From positions 684,138 through 748,137 of the forward strand of contig NW_013171860.1 in the NCBI RefSeq assembly GCF_000151665.1: a stretch of 64,000 nt of DNA. The letters run 5' to 3'. How positions within the stretch are numbered: position 1 is the stretch's first letter; the number at the start of each line of letters is the position of its first letter. The notes beneath the pieces are model-generated. The model was not told the DNA's origin. It was given only the letters and a program-made list of their open reading frames with translations, and ran no database searches. The position numbers and the translations under genes are program-made. This DNA is from Blastocystis hominis. Its lineage: Eukaryota; Sar; Bigyra; Opalinata; Blastocystidae. This document shows positions 56,599 to 64,000 of this stretch, piece after piece.

Positions 56599-56687
56599 CG
56601 AGCTTTCGAGCGAGCACAGAATTGTAGAGAATAGTTTTGTGAAAAGCGAACTCCGTCGGGCAGCCACCGGCCGATCTCCCCTCTCCC

Positions 56688-57796
56688 TTAATGCATCATA
56701 CCGGGTTGCATCATGCCCGGTTGCATCATGCCAGGTTGCATTTGCATCATGCCGGGCTGGGGCATCTGCATCATGCCGGGTTGCATAATGCCGGGTTGCA
56801 TCATGCCTGGTTGCATCTGCATCATACCGGGCTGCATTTGCATCATTCCAGGTTGCATTTGCATCATACCGGGCTGCATTTGCATCATGCCTGGCTGCAT
56901 CATGCCTGGTTGCTGCATCATTCCCGGCTGCATTGCACCCATCTGCTGCTGCTGCTGCTGTTGTTGCTGCTGGAGGATGCCTCCCTGCTGCGCCACGGCG
57001 AACGAGGACATCATCGCGTTCACGCGCGCGCGATCCGGATTGCTCTTCGCCAGCAGACGCTCCGCCGCCGAGCCGTGCCGCTCTCCGCGCGTTCCCTTCT
57101 TGTAGGCGTATTGGACCACGATGGGACGGCCGTGGAAGTACTAGCCGTCAGACATGCACATCACGATGCGCACCTGCCCGTTCATGCTCTCGATAACGAA
57201 GTCCGAACTCTCGAAGGATGTGTAGTTTACGAAGGCGTGGCCCTTGCTGATGTTCGTCTCCGGATCACGAGCAATCTAAACATTAAGCGATTTCGAAGAA
57301 AAAGAAGAGGCACGATCGGCTCGCAGGCAAGCTGGCCAAACTGCGAAAACGTCGTTTTGATCATGTCCTCCGTCACATCCGGAGCCAAGTTGCTGATGAA
57401 AAGATCGGCACCCACATCCAGCGTCGGGCGATCCTTATTTGACTTGTTCACTCTGATTTTTCTCCCGTAAAGAGTGATATTATCACAAACGTGGGAAGCA
57501 TATTCCGCATCAATCTCGCTTTGATATTCGATAAAGGCGAATTCCTAAAGAGAATCATTTTATGAACCCATTCCGACCATGTGTTTATTTAAAACTTTAT
57601 CCTTTGGCATAGAAACGGAAACAACGGGTCCAAACTAGAATGCACAGCACCAATCAATTCCTACTTGAAGAAACAACTCCCAAAGCAGCTCCTCGTCCAC
57701 TCGTTCGTCCAAACCTCCCACGTACAAAGTAGCTTCCTAGACATAAACGCAATCGCTAGTTCGCACTTCGTTACGATGTTCTACACCGGCCGACAT
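56688..57796 (-). CDS. SF3B4: Splicing factor 3b subunit 4 (SF3B4/SAP49)
   Basis: Six exons (57796-57767, 57736-57665, 57634-57578, 57544-57314, 57275-57174, 57140-56688) give 314 residues. Two RRMs: RNP2 [10 protein letters not shown] with RNP1 FAFIEYQ, then [10 protein letters not shown] with [10 protein letters not shown]. The block [30 protein letters not shown] is diagnostic of SF3B4. The C-terminus replaces the animal Pro-Gly tail with polyGln and (QPGMM)n. SF3B4 holds U2 snRNP at the branch region, which is of interest in a genome whose introns leave only about 30 bases for all splice signals. TAA is encoded. Its start is 102 bases from the divergent small organellar-protein gene. Confidence 0.94.
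56694..56966. repeat. QPGMM coding repeat and CTG/CAG tract
   Basis: Units such as GGTTGCATCATGCC repeat about 17 times (56694-56940), followed by (CTG)n/(TTG)n encoding polyGln on the minus strand (about 56944-56970). Confidence 0.9.
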
Positions 57797-57839
57797 TTGA
57801 TTTGATTCTTTCTTTTCGCTTGAATATGAAAAATGGCGA

Positions 57840-57851
57840 TAACCGCGGGAA
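57840..57851. promoter_or_regulatory. Putative AACCGCG promoter element (AACCGCGGGA variant)
   Basis: TAACCGCGGGAA lies midway between the divergent starts of SF3B4 (57796) and the small organellar gene (57898). Confidence 0.35.
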
Positions 57852-57897
57852 TTGCAACTTTTGACCCAGGTTTCAGGAAATCAAAGGAAAACCCAAA

Positions 57898-58293
57898 ATG
57901 TCTGCCAGGGTGTTTTCTAGAATCCCTCGACAGTTTGCGCGGGGTGTGCGTTTCCAGCGGTACATTTCGTGGGGTAAAGTGACCGCATAGCATGGCGATG
58001 CCGCAGGTGAACCCGAAAATGTGGAGCACGAACGGAATGAACTTCCGCTTTGCGAACGAGCTTAATAGCCAATACATGAAGTCCTCTCGAACCTTGCGTC
58101 AGTTGGCAACGCGAATGCGCGTGATGGAAGTACGTGCTCCTGTTCATGAGCATACAATTTGCAGATGCAACGTCTTCAAATCGGCGCTCTCTACATGTTT
58201 TCGTACGTCTCGAAGGAGTTTTTGGAGATTCTGAAGCACTACGAGGATTTGCTGGAAGAGATCGACGTCGACGAGGAAGAGGAGAGAACGTAG
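57898..58293 (+). CDS. Small protein with probable organelle-targeting N-terminus
   Basis: Start MSARVFSRIPRQFARGVRFQRYIS: eight basic residues and no acidic ones, the pattern of a mitochondrial presequence. A 28-base and a 35-base intron join to VNPKMWSTNGMNFRFANELNSQYMKSSRTLRQLATRMRVME and MQRLQIGALYMFSYVSKEFLEILKHYEDLLEEIDVDEEEERT, ending at an encoded TAG. The mature part is about 80 residues, helical, basic then acidic. I do not recognise the family; candidates include small accessory subunits of an organellar complex or ribosome. A TGTTTGCT motif at about 58377 may end the transcript, next to the convergent alpha-COP 3' end. Confidence 0.6.
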
Positions 58294-58418
58294 CGCACTT
58301 TTATGTTTCGTCCCTCTGTAGCACCTTGAAGGGTCGCCAGTAAGCCTCCTCTCGTTCCCTAAGCCACTTCTACCCGCCTGTTTGCTAAATTTCCTCTCCC
58401 CTTGCCACTCTTTGTTCC

Positions 58419-58431
58419 AACAAACACATCA
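58419..58431 (-). terminator. T-N4-TGTTTGTT 3'-end signal of the alpha-COP gene
   Basis: On the minus strand T58431, GATG, TGTTTGTT (58426-58419). The T is the first base of the encoded TGA, so poly(A) would turn TGA into TAA without changing the protein. Confidence 0.65.
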
Positions 58432-61400
58432 CGATCTCGCATCCACACACACCAGCCCCACGGTCTCCAACCCCACCGTGGCCAGCTCGCACACCTCGCA
58501 GAGCGTCTTGGCCGCGTCCACGCGATACACAGCTCCGCAGTAGGGGCAGCGCACGCGCTCCTCCCCCTTGTTCAGCGGCTCCAGCGCCTTCGCTTCCACC
58601 GCGAACGAACCGCGGGGATCGTACCCCGACTCCACCGCGTTGCGGCCCTCCCGCTCGCTGCGCTGCAGCACCTTCCGCGCCTTCTGCTCGAGAGCGGCGT
58701 TCCGCGGGGATTTGGCCTCGGGACTGGCGAGAATGCGCGCGGCGAAGCCGGCGGCGTCGATGAAGTTCTCGGCCTTGTACGCGGCCACCATCGCGTTGTT
58801 CAGCGCCAGCAGCAGGTGCCCGCTCTGCAGCGCGCAGTGCGTCATCAGCGCCGCGCGCAGCAGCGACGCCGCGCTCCCCGCGGGACTCGCCTTCCGCGCC
58901 AGCTCCAGCCGCACGGCCAGAATGTACTCGCGCGCCAGCTCGAGCGCGCGGCGCAGCTCCGCCTCCTCCTCGCGATTCGCCGCCACCACGCACGGCAGAA
59001 TCTGCAGCAGCGACCGGAACGCCGCCAGCGTGTCCTCGAAGCGTCCGCCCTGGAAGCACTTCAGCCCCATCTTCGCCAGCTGCGCCACGTGCACCGCGCC
59101 GAACACCGCCAGTGGCCGCGGGGGCGCCGAGCTCCGCAGCAGCGGCGTCTCCAGCGCCGGCATGCCCGCGAACCCCGCGGTGACGGCCTGCACGCTGAGG
59201 AACGCGCCGCGCAGCACCGCGGCGAGCCGATCCAGCTTCGCGGCGCCGATCTGCCGGTTCAGCAGGCGGCAGGCCGCGTCCACGTCGCCCGCCGCCGCCT
59301 GGTCGTAGGCCAGCGGCGAGCTCTGCGCCCACGCCGACGCCACCGACACGCCCGGCGCGGGCGCCGCCTGCTCGGCCAGCTCGGGGCCCGCGGGCAGCGC
59401 GGCGTCGTCGTCGTCGGAGAAGGCGAGGTCGTCGCCCCAGCCCGACCCGGCCGCGTCCAGGGCGTCGTCGCCATCGCCGCCAGCGTCGTCGGAAAAGCCC
59501 AGGTCGTCGCCCCAGCCAGCGCCAGCGCCGGAGCCCTCGTCGGCGATGGACTGGAACTCGGCGTCGAGGTCGGCGTCGAGGGCGTCGAGCTTGCCGGTCG
59601 TTGCGTGCGCGGTGCCCTCTTGTTCTTGTTGTTGTTCTTCCTGCATGACGCGGTCGAAGGTGGTGCGCGCCATGTCGAGGACGGGCAGGCTATCCAGCGC
59701 GTTGGGGACCGGCGAGGGCGGGGAGAGAAGGCTCTCCGGAGCCACGGGCGAGACCTGCGGGACGGGCAGGGACTGCTCGTCGAGCTGGGCGCGCAGCTCG
59801 GCGGCGGCGTCGTCGAGTCCGTAGGTGACAGCGGTGATGTAGGCGAGGGAGAGCTGGCCGACGTCGCGGAGAATCTTGACGCGCGCAGCGACGTCGCCGA
59901 GGTAGACGGCGTTGGAGAAGAAGCTGGACGCGTCGCCGCGCACCTCGGCCACGCGGAGCATCTTGCGGAGCTTCTCTTGGTTGCCGGTGAGGATGTAGAA
60001 GAAGCTCAGCTTGTCGAAGGCCTTGGTCTGCACGTAGCACTGCTCCACGATCTGCCAGTCTCCTTGCCGCAGCGCCTCGTCCGCGAGGAGCGTCCAGATC
60101 GCCGGCTCGTTCAGCTCGCGCGCGCACTCCTCGGCGACCTCCAGCTTGCCGCAGCGGAGCGCGAGATTGAACTTGGCGCGCGGCTCGGTGACGAAGTAGA
60201 GCGCGATGTCCTCGAAGCCGTTGCGCTGGAGATAGCCGATGATGGCCTGCGAGTCCACCTTGTTGCTCCGAATGATGCGGATCGCGTCGTGGTAGCGGTG
60301 GTTCTCCAGGGACAGCTTGAACAAGTACTCCGTCGCGTCGATCTCGATCTTCTGCAGCGCGCTCTCCCGGTTGAACACGTGCAGCACCGACCCGCGCAGG
60401 CAGATCAGATACACCGGCTCCTCCAGGCTTCGCACCACGCCCGACTCGCCCGACGGGAGCAGGTATTTGATCTGCGAGAGCGTGGAGTACAGCACCGCGC
60501 CGCGCTCGTCCCAGACGCAGTCCTTCACGCGGCGCTTCTCGGTCACCGCGCCCAGCTGCTTCAGGTCCTTGGTGAGGATCCGCACGCTCGTCGCGGACAT
60601 CACCGCCAGCATGGAGTTGTCCGCGCTCCACGCCACACGCTTCACGCCCGGCAAGGACGCCGCGCCCAGCATCTGGAACGACGCCGTGTCGAACAGGACC
60701 AGCTGGTGGTCGTTGTACAGCAGCACGCGCCCCGAAACGCCGCCGGGGAAAATCTGCTCGCAGCCCGCGAAGGGAAGCGGCACGCGCTTGGTCACCTAGC
60801 CATGAATCCTCTACCTCCAATCCGCACGATATTCTCGCTGTTGCGAATGCACAGCGTGTCCTTGCCTTCCAGCGTCGCGAACTTGTTCCGGCCCAGGAAG
60901 CAGACGCTCTTCGCAGCGCCCGACGCCACGTCCGGCGTGATCTTCTCCGAATCCAGTCTTCCCGAGTAGCAGAGCAGCTCGTACGAACCGCCGTCCTCCG
61001 CGTTGTGCATCAGCAGCATCAGGTCGCTGCTGCTGTACATGTTGAACTGCAGACGCCGCGTGGCCGCGTTGTTGGCCGCGGGACCGCGCGTGATCGGCAT
61101 CAGCACGATGTCACGGCCCGAACCCTCCAGCTCGCGGATTCGGTAGTACCGATCCTTCACGTAGAAGCAGTAGTTCTTGTGCACCACGAAGGGAGGACGC
61201 TCGCGGCGCAGTTTGAAGACCACGGCGCCCGAGTCGTGGCCGGCAGCCAAGAGATTTTGCGTTTTGTGAGCGATGATGATCCAGAAGCGATCGTGAGCAC
61301 GCACGAAGGACTGGATGCCGATCCGCTTTGTGCTGTCCCAGACGCGGATGCTGTGGTCCTCTCCGTCGCTCAGAATCAAGTCCTCGCGAGGGTGGAACAT

Positions 61401-62162
61401 CACACAGCTCACATTGTTCGTGTGGCCGCGAAGCGTGTCCACTTCCCAGGCCTTCGTCTCGTTTGTACGCCAGATCTTAATCATTCGGTCGTCGGAACCC
61501 GAAACGATCAGAGGAAGCTCGGGATGGAACGAGGCCCAGTTCACACCGCGCTCGTGACCCTCCAGCACGTATTTTACAGTTCCCACGAGGTCTGTAGAGA
61601 GTCTGCCAAGCATCGTGCTCGGACCTCCCGTCTTGCCCGGAATCTTCTTCCCCTTCTGTTTCAGTCCAGATATATCCCAGACACGAATTGTCTGGTCAAG
61701 AGAAGCACTCACCACAAGGTCCTCCTTCGGATGGAACTGCGCACACATCACATAGTGATTATGGCCCGTCAGCACCGCGATACACTCACGGCTCTGCCAG
61801 TTCCAGATTCGGATGTTTTGGTCGTCCGAGCAACTCACAATCCACGGGTTTTCGTGATGGAACTGAACAGTACGAATATAATCCAGATGGCCCATGAGCG
61901 TGAACAGAGATCTTTTGTTGTTGTAATTCCACACACGTATCTTGTAGTCATCGCCTCCTGACACAAAAAGTGGCTGGGATGGGTGGAAGTCCACGCTTCT
62001 CACCGGTCCGTCATGCTCACTAAACGTTTCCAGCAGTGTACCCACACGATAATCCCAGAGTTGAATACAGCCGTCATGCAAAGAGCAAAGAATCCACGGA
62101 CGTGTCGGATGGAACGCGATACCCTTTACACGGCTGCTTTTTGTTTCAAATTTCGCTAGCAT
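58429..62162 (-). CDS. COPA: Coatomer subunit alpha (alpha-COP)
   Basis: Two exons (62162-60828 and 60795-58429, 32-base intron) give 1233 residues, the normal length. [31 protein letters not shown] is the invariant start. Six to seven WD40 repeats follow ([54 protein letters not shown]). The coatomer WD-associated region has TFKFKLAL-like [17 protein letters not shown] and NFDKLSFLYLITGN-like [14 protein letters not shown]. The C-terminal zinc-like CPYCGAVY...[10 protein letters not shown] is the domain that binds epsilon-COP. The linker is acidic ([11 protein letters not shown] twice). Alpha-COP is part of the COPI cage for Golgi-to-ER retrieval and works in the same traffic as COG7 and CASP in this window. 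GC content is very high in the second exon. Confidence 0.97.
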
Positions 62163-62610
62163 TCGCTCAATTGAGAGATGGAGAGGAATATAGTAGTTTA
62201 TAATAATCATAGAATCTGGAGAACCACTGTTTATCCCAGTTTACAGCCAAGAAATCAGGCGTTGCAGCAGCAAATTAAGCCGTAGAGACATGCGAGAGAT
62301 ACACCAGGCGAAAAAGTGGAGAAATAATGGAACCATCTGCTCAAAATGGTTTGGATCTTCCCAATAGGTTCTATATCTGTTTTCCAAGGCTACAAGTTCA
62401 ATAAAACGTTTATGTAGAAAATGGATAAAACCGCGGGATTAGGCAAGATTTGGCGGAGCTAGTAATTAGTGGTGAACCAGACTATATCATCTTTTCTCAA
62501 TTTTTTATATTTTGCTCGAGGTAAGTATGCGGACTTTATTGCTATGGGCGATATATAAATAATGAAAGTTGTGAAGAGGGAAGATTCTCATCCATCCGGT
62601 GTAGCTTAAT
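62163..62610. other. Divergent intergenic region COPA / Ran
   Basis: AT-rich, and presumably holds both promoters. It contains AACCGCGGGATT at 62429-62440. I see no other gene. Confidence 0.55.
62429..62440. promoter_or_regulatory. Putative AACCGCG promoter element (AACCGCGGGA variant)
   Basis: AACCGCGGGATT, sharing AACCGCGGGA with the element at 57841, again between divergent genes. Confidence 0.35.
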
Positions 62611-63305
62611 ATGAACAAGGGAGTAGAATTCAAATGTGTCCTGGTTGGTGACGGAGGTGTGGGTAAGACTACCTATATCAAAAGACACGAGACTGGAAAC
62701 TTTGAGAAGACTTATGTGCGTAGGTCTGCAAATCGTTCATTTAATTTGTTAGCTACCCGTGGTGCTGAAGTCCATGTCCTCACATTTAATACTTCCTGTG
62801 GACCTATTACTTTCAACTGCTGGGATACCGCCGGTCAGGAGAAGTTCGGAGGACTCCGTGATGGTTACTAGTACGTTGTGTGCGTCTTTGCGTCATGTGT
62901 AGCGTGGGTGCGGATTGCGCCATTTTGATGTTCGATGTGACCTCTCGTTCCTCCTACGAGTCGGTCCCCAACTGGCACCGCGATTTGGACCGCGTGTGCG
63001 GCAAGATCCCCATCGTGCTTGTGGGCAACAAGTGCGATATGAAGGAGCGTCGTGTGAAGGCCAAGAACATTACCTATCACCAGCGCAAGAACATGCCTTA
63101 TTTCGATATTTCTGCAAAGAGCAATTATAACTTTGAGAAGCCTTTCCGCTGGCTGGCTCGCACCCTCGCGAAGGATCCCAACCTTCAGTTCATTGAGCAG
63201 ATCGCCATCAAGCCCCCAGAAGTCCACTTCGACCCCGCTGTATACCGCCAGGTTAATGACCTGCCGCCAGATGCTCCTCTGCCCAATGATGATGATGATC
63301 TGTAA
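62611..63305 (+). CDS. RAN: Ran small GTPase
   Basis: Exons 62611-62719, 62753-62870 and 62903-63305 give 209 residues. G1 is [14 protein letters not shown], switch [20 protein letters not shown]4 [14 protein letters not shown] and G5 EISAK-like [14 protein letters not shown]. The acidic C-terminus is DDDDL, as in all Ran proteins. Ran drives nuclear transport and spindle assembly. Switch I reads KTYVPTRGAEV where KYVATLGVEV is usual; the Ala-to-Pro and Leu-to-Arg changes fall at the first splice junction (33-base intron), so a slightly different splice could alter them. TAA is encoded, and two TGTTTG motifs follow at 63316 and 63325. Confidence 0.96.
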
Positions 63306-63376
63306 ACGAGGTGTCTGTTTGTCTTGTTTGTTGCAAGAAGAAGAAGTAGAGTTGGCGGGAGCACTGTTTTGTTGGC

Positions 63377-64000
63377 ATGTTGGCGTTGCGAGGAGCGCTG
63401 CGAGTTCTTGCATGGACGAGTCGGTCTCGTTCGTTCTTGCCCATGGCTGCTGTTGCTTCACGAGGATTCTCCAAGGTGGTCGAGAACAATGTCAATGGCA
63501 AGGAACGGCTCGAAAAATTGGGGGAATTGGCATCGTAGTGGCGAGAGGGACGTTTGAGAGGTAGATATCCCCATTTCCATGTTTCGCATTCTCTCTCTGA
63601 TTTCCGAAGCAAGTGGGACTATTTAAAGAACGGAGAACGCGATGAGGCGAGCGAAGTGTACGTTGCAGGTGTTTTCTTTGCATCCCTCCTTATTTCAAGG
63701 AAGAATTATAAACAAGCGGAGTGCGGGATCGAAGCTGTATTTTTACGACATCCGTTCTGGTGAAACAATGCTCCAGGTCATGTCCTCTCTCAATACATAC
63801 GAAACGAACGACCCGACTCCTGAGGAGGTAGCCATTCTCTCCAGCAAATGAGCCATAGAAAAAAGAGCACTTCAAGCACATCCACAAAAACCTCCGTACC
63901 GGCGACGTCATCGGCATCCACGGCATTCCAGGCCGCACGGACATGGGCGAGCTGAGCGTTCTCCCCAAGCAGATCACCCTGCTGGCGCCATGTCTCTGGA
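63377..64000 (+). CDS. KARS: Lysyl-tRNA synthetase, class II, 3' partial, possible dual-targeted starts
   Basis: Exons 63377-63534, 63565-63668, 63700-63827 and 63859->64000. The anticodon-binding OB fold is recognised by YPHFHVSHSLSDF, EVYVAGRIINKRSAGSKLYFYDIR, FKHIHKNLRTGDVIGIHGIPGRTDMGELSV and ITLLAPCLW; the catalytic domain lies beyond the window. Two in-frame ATGs exist. From 63377 the protein starts MLALRGALRVLAWTSRSRSFLP, an Arg-rich amphipathic presequence; from 63443 it starts MAAVASRGFSKVV. Alternative starts of one gene could serve both organelle and cytosol, as one KARS gene does in animals by splicing. This is inference from sequence. The gene begins about 45 bases after the second Ran 3'-end motif. 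Confidence 0.93.

Noticed and set aside
58402..60969. 855-codon plus-strand frame opposite alpha-COP
   Set aside because: A shadow of a very GC-rich exon; alpha-COP on the minus strand has full-length family similarity.
1..64000. CRISPR arrays, tRNA/rRNA genes, transposons, prokaryotic operons
   Set aside because: I looked for repeat-spacer arrays, B-box-like motifs, terminal repeats and transposase or reverse-transcriptase frames and recognised none. A covariance-model tRNA/snoRNA search could still reveal small RNAs.

Overview
The window reads as a gene-dense stretch of a protist nuclear genome, most likely Blastocystis (an anaerobic gut stramenopile). Three features of the sequence support this. 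Nearly every gene is cut by very short introns (mostly 28-35 bases, GT...AG, often ending TGTAG or CGTAG) that must be removed to restore the reading frame. Many genes end at a conserved TGTTTGTT-like motif. At least seven genes have no usable encoded stop before that motif, so the stop must come from adding poly(A) after a T. Stops made by polyadenylation and introns of about 30 bases are known for Blastocystis. The species is an inference; no rRNA or other marker gene lies in the window.

Layout, left to right: the end of a lung-7TM/GOST receptor (+); an RNFT-like membrane RING ligase (-); inositol-3-phosphate synthase (-); a coiled-coil GOLD protein (+); COG7 (+); ribosomal protein uL14 (-); a WD40 protein (+); a SPRY-kinase (-); about 1 kb of AT-rich sequence; a coiled-coil protein (-) divergent from an MRS2-type Mg2+ channel (+); a 2126-residue surface protein (+); a GT49/LARGE-like glycosyltransferase (+); GEP4-type phosphatase (-); UTP4 (-); an adenosine-deaminase-like enzyme (+); a coiled-coil kinase (+); G6PD (-); CASP golgin (-); SHQ1 (-); a multi-zinc-finger protein (+); TOR kinase (+); GTP cyclohydrolase I (-); ribosomal protein uS2 (+); an armadillo-like protein (+); SF3B4 (-); a small presumed organellar protein (+); alpha-COP (-); Ran (+); and the 5' part of lysyl-tRNA synthetase (+). 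No tRNA, rRNA, CRISPR array or transposon was recognised.

The genes are housekeeping genes with no operon logic, although a Golgi/secretory theme recurs (GOST receptor, GOLD protein, COG7, CASP, alpha-COP, GT49). The most interesting signals concern gene expression: stops made by polyadenylation, a fixed T-N4-TGTTTG geometry at 3' ends, and near-palindromic TGTTTG...CAAACA elements placed so that two convergent genes share one 3'-end site. An AACCGCG element recurs in several AT-rich upstream regions, and 9- and 21-base minisatellites are dispersed inside coding exons.

Exon boundaries were worked out by hand from reading frame, GT/AG and protein-family similarity. Where I list exons the total length is divisible by three; elsewhere only the span is given.
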